The translations under genes and the position numbers were made by a program. 64,000 nucleotides of DNA from JABDMH01 sp965223165 (GTDB taxonomy: Bacteria; Bacteroidota; Bacteroidia; Chitinophagales; Saprospiraceae): contig CBDCVQ010000007.1 of NCBI GenBank assembly GCA_965223165.1, positions 1-64,000 of the forward strand. The letters run 5' to 3'. This document shows, piece after piece, positions 46,429 through 56,224 of this stretch (positions are counted from its first letter, which is position 1; each line of letters opens with the position of its first letter). Below the pieces are notes generated by a model. The model had not been told where the DNA came from. It did no database searches and worked only from the letters and a program-made list of their open reading frames with translations.

Positions 46429-47845
46429 TCGGTTTGACAGACATATCAAATCTAAGATTTACCCGGCGGAGTCACCCGTACCGACGGGCATGTGGGATCA
46501 GATTGAGGCCTCGATCAGACCTCGGCGAAACCGGCGATGGATCTGGTATTTTCTCGGGGCAGGCTTGGTGGTTGCACTGGTATCGGTGGCCACGATGGAC
46601 CTTAATCCGGCGTCTCACGCCATGCAGACAAATGCATCCATACCCCCGCTTACCGCTGCAAATGCCGTGGCTGTCAATGAAGAGGTCACGGGAGAGAAGA
46701 AGATACCGGCTAATGCCTCCGCACCCGAATCCGCCCAAACCACCAAAAGGGTGAAAGCCAATGAACAAGTGGATATGGCCACGCTGGGGGCGACCGGCCA
46801 AAGCAACGCTGCCGCCATCGCCGCCGCACCTACGACTGTCCAGGAGCCACCACGACCACCGCAGGCAGCCACCACGGTCAGTCAGCGGTCGCCAGCCTTC
46901 CAAGATCGCCTGTCGAGGTCCAGCCTGGCCAATGCCCGGCCCGGCGTTTCAGCCCCATACCCATCTAAGAGAGCGCCAGCGATGCGGGAGAGAGTGCAGG
47001 CTCGATCACCGTGGGCAGCGCTACACCCGATCCAAACCGGACTCGCCATCCTGGACGGGCCGAGTAGGCATATCTCTATCGACCCCGATGTCTTTGCATG
47101 TCCATCCTTCAAGGGAGGAGGACGTTTCCGGCCTTTCGTAGAGCTATCTCTGCTGGGAGGTATCCCACACAAGGCACTGACGCTGCTTGATCAAGAATCG
47201 ACCTCTTATCGTGATCTGCGCACGTCCACCGAGAAGGTACGAAGCGTTTGGTCCGTGCAAGGAGCGGTTGGCGTAGAGTTTGGCAAGAACTGGGATGTCT
47301 CCGCCGGACTGGGACTGACCCAGATCCACGAGGTGTTTGACTATTTTGATGAAAGTGCCAGCCGTACCGTGGTGAACATCGTAACGGATACGATCTTCCA
47401 AAATGGTGTACCCATCGTATACTCGGACACTTCGATCGTCACCGAGTTTGGCAAGCACATCAAGTTGTCTCACAATCGGCTCACCTACTTCGACGTGCCC
47501 GTCATGGTGGGATATCGCTTTCAGGTGAAGAAGCACCAATTGCACGTACGTGCAGGAGCCATGATCAACCTCGCTTTTTGGAAGCGAGGGGATCTATTAG
47601 CCCCGGATGAGCAGATCATCAGTTTGGATCCGAAAGCCGGACAGGCCGCCAGTGTCTTTCGCTCGTCCACGGGCTTCGACTTGGTGGGTAGCCTAGGCTA
47701 TTTGTTGGATCTCAGTGAGCGCAACACGCTCAGCTTTTTGCTCTCCGTCCGAGCTCCAGTGAAGAGTATCACGGTGGACGGTTACCCATTGGACCAGAAG
47801 TACACACATTTTAACCTCGGCGTTGCCTTCCGGCACCGACTGTAG
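46418..47845 (+). CDS. Anti-sigma-like inner-membrane protein fused to a predicted outer-membrane barrel
   Basis: 475 residues: a ~42-residue cytoplasmic segment ('DRFDRHIKSKIYPAESPVPT', 'MWDQIEASIRPRRNRR'), one membrane helix (~43-61, 'WIWYFLGAGLVVALVSVATM'), an Ala/Pro/Thr-rich periplasmic stretch (~65-230), and a C-terminal domain (~235-475) with strands typical of Bacteroidota barrels ('FVELSLLGGIPHKALTLL', 'GAVGVEFGKNWDVSAGLGL', 'YFDVPVMVGYRFQVKKHQL', 'FNLGVAFRHRL'). The position right after an ECF gene suggests it restrains that sigma factor; one chain could reach from cytoplasm to outer membrane. It has no ASD-type zinc motif, so the anti-sigma role is inferred. Confidence 0.75.
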   Translation: MHPDRFDRHIKSKIYPAESPVPTGMWDQIEASIRPRRNRRWIWYFLGAGLVVALVSVATMDLNPASHAMQTNASIPPLTAANAVAVNEEVTGEKKIPANASAPESAQTTKRVKANEQVDMATLGATGQSNAAAIAAAPTTVQEPPRPPQAATTVSQRSPAFQDRLSRSSLANARPGVSAPYPSKRAPAMRERVQARSPWAALHPIQTGLAILDGPSRHISIDPDVFACPSFKGGGRFRPFVELSLLGGIPHKALTLLDQESTSYRDLRTSTEKVRSVWSVQGAVGVEFGKNWDVSAGLGLTQIHEVFDYFDESASRTVVNIVTDTIFQNGVPIVYSDTSIVTEFGKHIKLSHNRLTYFDVPVMVGYRFQVKKHQLHVRAGAMINLAFWKRGDLLAPDEQIISLDPKAGQAASVFRSSTGFDLVGSLGYLLDLSERNTLSFLLSVRAPVKSITVDGYPLDQKYTHFNLGVAFRHRL

Positions 47846-47861
47846 TAAAGGATCTGGCATT

Positions 47862-48806
47862 ATGCGACTCAAAACATATTATCTGTCAACCTTGATCCTA
47901 CTCCTGGGGGCCAGCTGCCAGAAGGAGGTGGACCAGTTTATCCCCGACATCGAGTCCGTGGTGATGGATTTCGGTGAAGAGTTTGGCGAGTTCTTGGACA
48001 CCTTGACCTATGAGATAGATCTGGACGATCACGTAAGCGTGTACACGCCGATCGGCACGGAGTTCATCTTTAAGCTCGATATGTTTGAATACACGGATGG
48101 CACCGCGTGCGACTGTGAGCGAGTCACGGTACGGATCCTCGAATTGGCGGACAAGCGAGACTATATGATCCACCAGGCCCCCACCATCTCCAACGGATCC
48201 GTACTGATATCTGCCGGTGCTTATCACGTGGCCGCTTTCTATAAGGGACAGCCCCTTCGATTGACGCCGGAGGAGCAACTCTGCTTCACCCTGCCAGATC
48301 CTTCGCCTGACGACAAGATGAAGCTCTTTTACGGGGAGACCATCGGCGACCAGTTTAACTGGCGGCCCGCCGACCAGATTGCGGGTTCCAGAGCCTCCCT
48401 GGAGGCGGGTCAATGGGAGACAGATCGTGATCCTATTGTCGGTTATCAATGCTTCAGCGATCGCCTGGACTGGATCAACGTGGACAAAATCGCGTCCGAC
48501 GGACCGCCAAATCCCGTCTGCATAGCACTGGAGGAGGAGCACAGCAGCCAAAACACGGTCATCTTTTCGGTGCTAAAGGAGCAAAACTCCATTCTCAACC
48601 TGTACTATGACGATAGCTCCGAGGCGTTTTGCCTATCCAATATCCCCATCGGTTCTAAAGTGATCTTCCTCGGGGTGCATAAGACGGGGAAGGATGCGTA
48701 TGAATTCGCCATCGAGGAGGTGGTGATCAAAGAGGGCGATACCCAGCGCTTGGATTTTGCGCCCAAGGGGTTTGACGAGATCAAGGCCGTGCTTAAGTCG
48801 TTGTAG
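47862..48806 (+). CDS. Lipoprotein of the second ECF operon
   Basis: About 314 residues from the ATG at 47862, which puts the lipobox 'LLLGASC' at Cys19; the frame begins earlier (47823) but that part lies inside the preceding gene. The mature protein has no known family: acidic, beta-rich, with cysteine pairs ('ACDCERV', 'GYQCFSD') and a late 'CLSNIPIGSKVIFLGVHKTG'. It starts 16 bp after the barrel-fusion gene, so all three genes form one transcription unit. It may be the signal input or the operon's effector; nothing decides this. Confidence 0.75.
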   Translation: MRLKTYYLSTLILLLGASCQKEVDQFIPDIESVVMDFGEEFGEFLDTLTYEIDLDDHVSVYTPIGTEFIFKLDMFEYTDGTACDCERVTVRILELADKRDYMIHQAPTISNGSVLISAGAYHVAAFYKGQPLRLTPEEQLCFTLPDPSPDDKMKLFYGETIGDQFNWRPADQIAGSRASLEAGQWETDRDPIVGYQCFSDRLDWINVDKIASDGPPNPVCIALEEEHSSQNTVIFSVLKEQNSILNLYYDDSSEAFCLSNIPIGSKVIFLGVHKTGKDAYEFAIEEVVIKEGDTQRLDFAPKGFDEIKAVLKSL

Positions 48807-49124
48807 TCGCCGACATCCCTATCCAAAGCAAGGTCAGCTCATTTGGCGGAGCCAACCGACCATCACTAGCTGGGGTATAGCTACGGACACGATTGAAAGG
48901 CACCCTTTCTGGTTCGACAACGATTATTCTCTCGGCTGCCAGCACCCCTGCACTGACATTGCCAGCTTCTTTGGGCCCTTTTCTGGCCGGTCTGCTGATG
49001 CCCGCAGGGCAAATCGCATTAGATCATTCTGCCCTTGTCCATCAACGCCCAAAGAATGGCTGGCAAGATGCCCGCTTTTAGTAGTTGAACACTCGAAGGG
49101 CGACTGCGCCATGCCATAGCCTTG
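48807..49124. other. Intergenic region after the ECF operon
   Basis: About 320 bp without a supported gene. A 62-codon frame at 48893 ('PASLGPFLAGLLMPAGQIAL') is hydrophobic but unsupported and could be debris. Confidence 0.35.
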
Positions 49125-49270
49125 CTAGTACGTGTCAGGCGAGGACGTCTGACACGGCTAGGTAGCACTTGTCGAGTTAATATTCCAACGGGAGCTAGCC
49201 TCAAAGGCCACACAGCCCAGATCAGGCCGCCTTTGCCGTCACCGCCAAACGCCATTGTAGCTCGCTGTCA
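49125..49270 (-). repeat. Dispersed intergenic repeat, copy 2
   Basis: Reverse-complement partner of 21005-21150. Near one end GTGTCAG and CTGACAC flank a 10-nt core, forming a small hairpin. It lies 100 bp upstream of thrS. Confidence 0.65.
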
Positions 49271-49370
49271 CACTGAAGCCTTGATAATACAATTGCCCTA
49301 CTGATGCCCGGAGCATACCTATGCCAACTTGATAAATTCCACTAATTTGGCACTCATTTTTTTTTAAGCA

Positions 49371-51305
49371 ATGAGCGAAGAAATGATCAAAATTTCATTC
49401 CCAGACGGTCGGGTAGCGGAGTATCCCGCCGGTACTACTGCCCTCCAAGTAGCCAGCTCCATCAGCGAGGGTCTGGCCAGAAACGTGCTATCGGCCAAAG
49501 TGGATGGCGAAGTTTGGGATGCGACCCGCCCCATAGACACGGATGCTTCATTGCAACTGCTCACTTGGAATGACCGAGAAGGAAGGTCGACCTTTTGGCA
49601 TTCTTCGGCGCACTTGATGGCCGAGGCGATCGAGGCCCTCTACCCCGGCACCAAGTTTGGCATTGGTCCGGCCATTGACACCGGATTTTACTACGATATC
49701 GACGCCGGCGACAAGCAGATATCCCTTGACGATCTGCCCGCGATCGAGAAGAAGATGAAGGAGTTGGCCAAGCAAAAGGCCGCCTACACTCGCAAGGAAG
49801 TCAGCAAGGCCGATGCGACTACGTTTTTTCAAGAAAAAGGTGACGACTACAAGCTGGAGCTCATCGAAGACCTCGAAGACGGCCAGATCACCTTCTATCA
49901 GCAGGGCAACTTTGTGGATTTGTGCCGCGGCCCCCACCTGCCTGATACCAGCAAGATCAAGGCGATCAAGCTGATGAATGTCGCGGGAGCGTACTGGCGC
50001 GGTGACGAATCCAACAAAATGATGACTCGCATCTACGGAGTCACTTTTCCCAAACAAAAGGAACTCACGGAGCATCTCGAGATGCTGGAGGAGGCCAAAA
50101 AGCGTGATCATCGGGTGCTAGGCAAGGACCTGGAGATCTTTGCCTTTGATGATGACATCGGACCAGGCCTTCCCCTCTGGCTGCCCAACGGGGCCTTCAT
50201 GATCGAACGCCTGGAGGAGTTTGCCAAGAAGACAGAGGAAGAAGCTGGGTACCAGCGCGTACGGACCCCCCACATCGCCAAAGAAAGCCTGTATCTGACG
50301 AGTGGGCACCTGCCCTACTATGCCGACTCGATGTTCCCGCCGATGGAGATGGATGGACACACCTATTATCTCAAGGCCATGAACTGTCCCCATCACCACA
50401 AGATATTTGACGCCAGCCCCAAGAGCTATCGCGATCTACCCCTTCGTCTGGCAGAATATGGCACCTGCTACCGCTATGAAAAGTCGGGTGAGCTGTTTGG
50501 CCTGATGCGGGTGCGATCGCTCCAGATGAATGACGCACACATCTACTGCACCAAGGCTCAGTTCAAGCAAGAATTTGCAGGGGTCAACGCCCTCTACCTC
50601 AAGTACTTTGAAGTCTTTGACATCGACAAGTTTGTCATGCGCTTCTCCACCCATGAGCCGTCCAAGCTGGGCAAAAAATATGTGGACAACGCCCAGCTGT
50701 GGCAGGAGACCGAAGCAATGGTACGCGACGTGCTGGTCGAAAGCGGACTACCCTTTGTGGAGGTTGCCGACGAAGCCGCCTTCTACGGTCCCAAGATCGA
50801 CATCCAGATTTGGAGTGCCATCGGCAGAGAGTTTACCCTGGCCACCAACCAGGTCGACTTCGCTCAGCCCCTCAGCTTCGATCTGACCTACACCAATGCG
50901 CAGAATGAGCAGGAGCATCCCATCGTGATTCACCGCGCTCCCCTGAGTACGCACGAACGGCTGATTGGCTTTCTCCTAGAACACTACGCGGGTAAACTTC
51001 CGCTCTGGTTGGTACCCCAGCAATTTGCTGTACTTCCCATCAGCGATTTGTACCTGGACTATGCCGCAAAAACCTTGGCGGGCCTAACCTCCCGGGGACT
51101 ACGGGGCTACATCGACGATCGCACGGAGTCCATCGGTCGCAAGATCCGGGATACCGAGCTCAAGAAGGTGCCGTACATGCTCATCGTGGGCGAGAAAGAA
51201 CGGGACGCCGGGCTTATATCCGTACGAAAACAGGGCGAAGGGGATCAAGGTACCTTGACCCTGGAGGCCTTTGCGGATCAGCTGCTAGAGCTGAGTTCCA
51301 TCTAG
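49371..51305 (+). CDS. thrS: Threonine--tRNA ligase
   Basis: 644 residues, the usual length. TGS domain (1-62), editing domain with 'HSSAHLMAEAIEALYP' and 'MNVAGAYWRGDESNKMMTRI', class II catalytic core with 'MNCPHHHKIFDASPKSYRDL', motif 2 'YRYEKSGELFGLMRVRSLQM' and motif 3 'VIHRAPLSTHERLIGFLLE', and the anticodon-binding domain (~540-644, 'RGLRGYIDDRTESIGRKI'). It attaches threonine to tRNA-Thr and clears serine mischarging. The ATG at 49371 is used; an ATG four codons later is possible. infC does not follow it here. Confidence 0.97.
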   Translation: MSEEMIKISFPDGRVAEYPAGTTALQVASSISEGLARNVLSAKVDGEVWDATRPIDTDASLQLLTWNDREGRSTFWHSSAHLMAEAIEALYPGTKFGIGPAIDTGFYYDIDAGDKQISLDDLPAIEKKMKELAKQKAAYTRKEVSKADATTFFQEKGDDYKLELIEDLEDGQITFYQQGNFVDLCRGPHLPDTSKIKAIKLMNVAGAYWRGDESNKMMTRIYGVTFPKQKELTEHLEMLEEAKKRDHRVLGKDLEIFAFDDDIGPGLPLWLPNGAFMIERLEEFAKKTEEEAGYQRVRTPHIAKESLYLTSGHLPYYADSMFPPMEMDGHTYYLKAMNCPHHHKIFDASPKSYRDLPLRLAEYGTCYRYEKSGELFGLMRVRSLQMNDAHIYCTKAQFKQEFAGVNALYLKYFEVFDIDKFVMRFSTHEPSKLGKKYVDNAQLWQETEAMVRDVLVESGLPFVEVADEAAFYGPKIDIQIWSAIGREFTLATNQVDFAQPLSFDLTYTNAQNEQEHPIVIHRAPLSTHERLIGFLLEHYAGKLPLWLVPQQFAVLPISDLYLDYAAKTLAGLTSRGLRGYIDDRTESIGRKIRDTELKKVPYMLIVGEKERDAGLISVRKQGEGDQGTLTLEAFADQLLELSSI

Positions 51306-51351
51306 GACGTACCACGCAGAGCAGTCAGCCCATGCCGGATTTTCGCATCAG

Positions 51352-53013
51352 CTAGTTAGCTACGCTGACAGACCTTTTCTCACGTATGACCGTCACCTTG
51401 ATCTGACCGGGATACTGCATCTCATCCTGGATCTTCTGAGAGATCATGAAGCTGAGGTCATCCGCATATTCATCACTTACTTTTTCGCTCTCGACGATGA
51501 CTCGCAGCTCTCGTCCTGCCTGCATGGCAAATGCCTTGGAGACCCCGTCATAGCTCATGGCCAGTTCTTCCAGCTCTCCGATGCGCTTCAGGTAGCTCTC
51601 TAGGATCTCGCGACGGGCGCCGGGTCGGGCACCGGAGATGGCATCACATGCCTGCACGATCGGCGAGATGATGTTGTTCATTTCGATTTCGTCGTGATGG
51701 GCGCCAACCGCATTGGCCACGGCGGGATGCTCCTTCAGCTTTTGGCACATCTCCATACCCAAAATGGCGTGTGACAGTTCGGTTTCTTCCTCGGCCACCT
51801 TTCCGATATCATGCAGTAGCCCCGCTCGCTTGGCCAGCTTCGTCTGTTTTCTGCTCAATCCCAATTCGGAGGCCATGATAGCGCAGAGATTGGCCGTTTC
51901 GATGCTGTGTTTGAGCAGATTTTGGCCATAGGAAGAGCGAAAGCGCATCCGACCCACCATGCGGACCAGCGAAGGATGCAGCCCATGAATATCAAGTTCG
52001 ATGACGGTCCGCTCGCCTATTTCGACGATTTGCTCTTCTAGCTGCTTGCGGGTCTTGGACACCACCTCTTCTATGCGTGCCGGGTGTATCCGGCCATCGG
52101 CTACCAATCGCTTGAGCGACAGGCGACATAACTCACGGCGGATGGGATCAAAACTGGAGATGACGATGGCTTCAGGCGTATCGTCAACGACGATTTCTGC
52201 ACCTGTCGCTGCTTCCAGGGCACGGATGTTTCGACCTTCCCGGCCGATGATCTGTCCCTTGATATCGTCCGACTCCAGATTGAAGACCGTGACCGTATTT
52301 TCAATGGTGTATTCAGCGCACATCCGCTGGATCGACTGAATGACGATCTTCTTTGCTTCTTTGTTGGCCTCAATTTTGGCTTGCTCTACCCTTTGCTTGA
52401 CGATCGACATGGCCTCCGTCTCTGCCTTGGCTTTTACCGCTTCTACCAGTTTCTCCTTGGCCTCCGACTCCGTCATTTTCGCAATGTTCTCCAGCTGCTT
52501 GATATGTTGCTCATTGGCTGCGGCCAATTCCTCCTTTCGCTTGGCCACGATACGAAGCTGCTTTTCGAGGTTGGTGCGGATGGTCTGTGTTTCTGCCTCG
52601 CGTTGTTCGACGGCATCCACGCGATGATCAAACTGCTTTATCTTGTTGTTCAGTTCCTTCTCCTTGTTGATCACCTCCATTTCTCTCTCTTTCATTTCGA
52701 GGCGGTGCTGGGTTTTCCTTTCTTCGTACTCGCCCTTCAGTCTGGAGAATTTCTGCTTGGCTTCCTGGATCTTTCGTTGCTTAATGCTCTCATTTTTCCC
52801 CTCTGCCTTGGACACAATCTTTTCAGCATTGGTCTCGGCTTCATCCACCATGCGCTTGGCCGTCAGCCTCGCCTCCTGAATGACGAGATCGGCCTTCTTA
52901 TTTACTTCATCTGTCTGGCGGGAGTTATTTCTCTTGAGCAGCAGGCTCACACCGAGAAAACCCAAGATTGCCCCCACTGCTAGTCCAATGATTCCATCTA
53001 ATAGCCATTCCAT
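51352..53013 (-). CDS. rny: Ribonuclease Y
   Basis: 553 residues: N-terminal membrane helix ('LLDGIIGLAVGAILGFLGVS'), long coiled coil (~30-210, many Glu/Lys), KH domain (~235-300, 'IKGQIIGREGRNIRALEAAT'), and HD phosphohydrolase domain with the metal motif in 'AGLLHDIGKVAEEETELSH' (~360). It is the membrane-bound endoribonuclease that starts mRNA decay. It converges with thrS. On the same strand and upstream are zapA, the zapB-like gene and pheT, an order common in Bacteroidota. Confidence 0.97.
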   Translation of the reverse strand: MEWLLDGIIGLAVGAILGFLGVSLLLKRNNSRQTDEVNKKADLVIQEARLTAKRMVDEAETNAEKIVSKAEGKNESIKQRKIQEAKQKFSRLKGEYEERKTQHRLEMKEREMEVINKEKELNNKIKQFDHRVDAVEQREAETQTIRTNLEKQLRIVAKRKEELAAANEQHIKQLENIAKMTESEAKEKLVEAVKAKAETEAMSIVKQRVEQAKIEANKEAKKIVIQSIQRMCAEYTIENTVTVFNLESDDIKGQIIGREGRNIRALEAATGAEIVVDDTPEAIVISSFDPIRRELCRLSLKRLVADGRIHPARIEEVVSKTRKQLEEQIVEIGERTVIELDIHGLHPSLVRMVGRMRFRSSYGQNLLKHSIETANLCAIMASELGLSRKQTKLAKRAGLLHDIGKVAEEETELSHAILGMEMCQKLKEHPAVANAVGAHHDEIEMNNIISPIVQACDAISGARPGARREILESYLKRIGELEELAMSYDGVSKAFAMQAGRELRVIVESEKVSDEYADDLSFMISQKIQDEMQYPGQIKVTVIREKRSVSVAN

Positions 53014-53088
53014 GTGTCTACTTTTTTTAAGTCACAAAATCTGACCCCCTAAAGAGGGTCAATACCAATTAGAAGAGAAGTAAGATCC

Positions 53089-53379
53089 TTACTGGAGGAT
53101 ACCGTCGATCAGAGTCTCGATCTGATCGACCTTTTGTGACACGACTTCGGCCACGGGGTCCGACTGTCTTTCTTTATGAAGGTCAACTGCATAGGTCAAT
53201 AGTGCCATCGCCAAGCAATCCTGTTTGTCCTTGTTGATGTATGTCAGCTGGAAGTCTTTCACTTTCTCATTTAGCTCATCAACCACTTTCCGGATTGATT
53301 CTACGTCAGATGGCTTCGCTCGCAATGGATAGGACCTCCCGGCGATCATTACCTGCATGCTCTTCAGGTTGTCTTCCAT
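53089..53379 (-). CDS. zapA: Cell division protein ZapA
   Basis: 96 residues with the ZapA pattern: an N-terminal strand 'MQVMIAGRSYPLRAKPSD', 'VESIRKVVDELNEKVKDFQL', and a C-terminal helix 'DCLAMALLTYAVDLHKERQS'. ZapA binds FtsZ and bundles its filaments. The start overlaps the stop of the upstream coiled-coil gene by one base (TAATG). Confidence 0.9.
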   Translation of the reverse strand: MEDNLKSMQVMIAGRSYPLRAKPSDVESIRKVVDELNEKVKDFQLTYINKDKQDCLAMALLTYAVDLHKERQSDPVAEVVSQKVDQIETLIDGILQ

Positions 53380-53666
53380 TACATATTATTGATCAGATCT
53401 ATGCACTTGTCAACTTCTGAAATATACTTGTCCAGATCTTGCCTCAATTGGTCTGCGTGGTTTTCGATCTCTGATCCAATACTGCTACTCACCACCGTAC
53501 CACCAAGGGCATGTATGCCGCCTGACCTGGACTTTTCTGTCTCCTGCTTAAGTCTTACATTCTCCTCAATCAGCATGATGTTTTCCTTTCTCAAATACTC
53601 CATCTTCTGTGAAAGTTGGTTCACTTTTTCTTCGAGTCGATGGAGCTTGAGTAGGACATCTTGCAT
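53379..53666 (-). CDS. Small coiled-coil protein, ZapB-like
   Basis: 95 residues. The first ~45 form a coiled coil ('KLHRLEEKVNQLSQKMEYLR', 'ENIMLIEENVRLKQETEKS'), followed by a Gly/Ser linker and a second helix ('ADQLRQDLDKYISEVDKCID'). Size, coiled coil and direct coupling to zapA point to a divisome coiled-coil partner analogous to ZapB. Sequence identity to enterobacterial ZapB is not evident, so I give no gene symbol. Confidence 0.75.
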   Translation of the reverse strand: MQDVLLKLHRLEEKVNQLSQKMEYLRKENIMLIEENVRLKQETEKSRSGGIHALGGTVVSSSIGSEIENHADQLRQDLDKYISEVDKCIDLINNM

Positions 53667-53717
53667 CTATCAAATATAGGCAGATTCCCTTGATCTAAAA
53701 AATGCCTGCTCGATGGC

Positions 53718-56156
53718 TCAGCGCAGCTTGGCACCCACTTCTGTGCCCAATCTATCCACCATCTTTTGGATGATCGTATCGACCTCCTGGTCCGCAAATG
53801 TCTTGGCCTCATGATGAAAAAGCAGACTTAGGGCATACGACTTCTTACCCTCTCCCAGTACGGATTGATCTTCGTACACATCAAATAGGTTGATCTCCGA
53901 CAGGACCTGGGCTCCCTGCTGCTTGATGACTTTGCTCAATGCTTCAAAGGTGACGGCTTTGTCCACCACCAAAGCCAGATCCCGGCGCACAGAAGGAAAC
54001 TTGCTGATCGTTTTGACCGTCACCTTGTCGATCGCTGCCGACGCCAGCGTCTGGTCCCAATCAATATCTGCAAAGTACACGGCAGAGCGGATGTCCATAT
54101 GTCGACAGAGCGTCGGGTCCAACTTGCCCAGCGTAGCCAGTGGCTTTCCCTTGCGCGCTAGTTGCAACCCAAATGTGTAGGGATCGCCATCGGTGTCCTG
54201 CAAGCGTAGTCCCTGGATGCCAAGCAGGGACAGTATATTCTCCACCAGGCTTTTCAGTGCATAAAACTCCTGATCGCCCTTTAGGCCTTCGTCCAGCCAC
54301 GATTCGCGGCTCCACCCGGAGAGGGTGATGCTTAGTCTATGCGACTCCAGGTAGGCATCATCCACCTTGCGATAGGTGTGACCAAACTCAAAAAACCGCA
54401 GATGTCCCTGCTGCCTGTTTTGATTGTGCCGGATTGTTTCGAGCGCACTGACCAGCATGGTGGGCCGCATGATCTCGACCTGTACATTGGATGTATTGTT
54501 GATCCGTACCAATTGTTCTTCCGGCACTTGATATACGCGGGGATCGTATCGATTGTCCAGCATCGTCAGGGCCATGGTCTCTACCAATCCTTGAGCCACC
54601 AGGTAATCAGAGATCCGGTTCTTGACCGTCAAAGGCGACGGATGTTGTGCCATACTCATCGAAAGGCTAATCCTGCCCGGAAAAGGCACATTGTTGAAGC
54701 CATAGATCCGCAGCACTTCTTCAATCAGATCGGCCTCACGCGTCACATCTGCCTTGTCCGTTGGTACGAGGGCGGAGAGACCCTGCTCATCCTTCGAGAC
54801 GACGGCTATGCCCAAGGCATCCAAAATCTCTTGCACTTTGGCTGCCGGAATCACCGTCCCCACCAACCGGTTCAGATGGGCATAGGACAGCTCGATCTGC
54901 CTTGGCTGCACCTTGTCAGGGTAGATGTCCACGATCTCCGAGGCAATCTCCGCGCCAGCCAAGTCCTTCATCAGCAACGCCGCTCGCTGCAAGGCAACCA
55001 CACAGATATTGGGATCGCTGCCCTTTTCAAACACTTTTGATGCGTCGGTAAAAAGCAGATGCCGGGTGCTAGATCTCCGGACCCACTTGGCATTGAAGTG
55101 CGCAGACTCCAGGAATATATCCACTGTCTGTGCGGTCACGCCCGAGTCGATGCCGCCAAATACACCGGCGATGCACAGCCCCTTGTCCGCACCGTCGCAG
55201 ATCATCAGATCCTGCCCATCCAACTGGCGTACCTGCTCGTCCAGCGACGTAAATTTGGTCCCTGTGGCCAGCGTCTTGACCCGGATCTCCCTGCCTCCGA
55301 TCCTGGCGTAGTCAAAAGCGTGTAAGGGTTGCCCGTACTCATGCAAGACAAAGTTGGTGATGTCCACCACATTGTTGATGGGTCTGACCCCGATCGATCG
55401 CAGCTTGGCCTGCAGCCAGCCCGGTGAATCCGATACTTGCACCCCTTTGAGTGTCACGCCGGCATAGCGGGGGCATGCCTCCTGATTCTCCACCGTGACC
55501 CGGATCGGCAGGTCGGTCCGATCTACCTTCCATGGCGACAGATCCGGAGTGCTCACCAGGCCGCTGTGACCATGATTGATCTTTAGGGCAGCTGCCAGAT
55601 CCCGCGCCGTGCCGAGATGCGAGGTAGCATCAGATCTATTGGGGGTCAGCCCGATGTCAAACACGACATCCTGGGTGACCTCAAAGTAGTCCGTGGCAGG
55701 GGCACCCACCACAGCGGCCTCTGGCAATACCAGTATGCCCTCGTGACTGTCTCCCAGCCCCAATTCGTCTTCGGCACAGATCATCCCTTGAGAGACCTGG
55801 CCCCTGATCTTACCCTTCTTGATCTTCCAAGGCTCACCATCGCGACCATACAGGGTGGTGCCGATGGTAGCCACCAATACCTTTTGGCCAGCTGCGACAT
55901 TGGGAGCTCCGCAGACGATGTGCAGGGGTGATCCCGCACCCACATCCACCGTGGTGACGGACAATCGGTCTGCATTGGGATGCTTGCCGCAAGTCAGGAC
56001 CTCACCCACCGCGACCCCGCGTAAACCACCGCGTACACTCTCCTGGACCTCGGTACCTTCCACCTCCAGACCAATCTCGGTCAGGATATCGCTGATCTTC
56101 TCGGGCTCCAGATCCAGCTCCATGTAGTCCCTGAGCCAATTCAGTGAGATTTTCAT
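53718..56156 (-). CDS. pheT: Phenylalanine--tRNA ligase beta subunit
   Basis: 812 residues. tRNA-binding OB domain (~40-155, 'VGEVLTCGKHPNADRLSVTT', 'IVCGAPNVAAGQKVLVATIG'), B3/B4 domain, B5 (~405-480, 'EADLIEEVLRIYGFNNVPFP'), catalytic-like core and C-terminal anticodon-binding FDX-ACB domain (~715-812, 'SKFPSVRRDLALVVDKAV', 'LFHHEAKTFADQEVDTII'). It partners the alpha subunit (pheS, not in the window) to charge tRNA-Phe. It begins the pheT-zapB-zapA-rny cluster. Confidence 0.97.
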   Translation of the reverse strand: MKISLNWLRDYMELDLEPEKISDILTEIGLEVEGTEVQESVRGGLRGVAVGEVLTCGKHPNADRLSVTTVDVGAGSPLHIVCGAPNVAAGQKVLVATIGTTLYGRDGEPWKIKKGKIRGQVSQGMICAEDELGLGDSHEGILVLPEAAVVGAPATDYFEVTQDVVFDIGLTPNRSDATSHLGTARDLAAALKINHGHSGLVSTPDLSPWKVDRTDLPIRVTVENQEACPRYAGVTLKGVQVSDSPGWLQAKLRSIGVRPINNVVDITNFVLHEYGQPLHAFDYARIGGREIRVKTLATGTKFTSLDEQVRQLDGQDLMICDGADKGLCIAGVFGGIDSGVTAQTVDIFLESAHFNAKWVRRSSTRHLLFTDASKVFEKGSDPNICVVALQRAALLMKDLAGAEIASEIVDIYPDKVQPRQIELSYAHLNRLVGTVIPAAKVQEILDALGIAVVSKDEQGLSALVPTDKADVTREADLIEEVLRIYGFNNVPFPGRISLSMSMAQHPSPLTVKNRISDYLVAQGLVETMALTMLDNRYDPRVYQVPEEQLVRINNTSNVQVEIMRPTMLVSALETIRHNQNRQQGHLRFFEFGHTYRKVDDAYLESHRLSITLSGWSRESWLDEGLKGDQEFYALKSLVENILSLLGIQGLRLQDTDGDPYTFGLQLARKGKPLATLGKLDPTLCRHMDIRSAVYFADIDWDQTLASAAIDKVTVKTISKFPSVRRDLALVVDKAVTFEALSKVIKQQGAQVLSEINLFDVYEDQSVLGEGKKSYALSLLFHHEAKTFADQEVDTIIQKMVDRLGTEVGAKLR

Positions 56157-56224
56157 CGGATTACCTAGTTCTGATAGCGCACAAAGATAGCAATCTGCCG
56201 GTCCTCCCGGTCCATCGGCGGTGC

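Noticed and set aside
48757..49119. 120-codon plus-strand frame after the ECF operon
   Set aside because: It overlaps the end of the lipoprotein gene in another frame and shows no protein-like pattern.
53014..53088. 6S RNA next to zapA
   Set aside because: The gap between zapA and rny is only 75 bp, too short for 6S RNA, and no fitting fold is seen.
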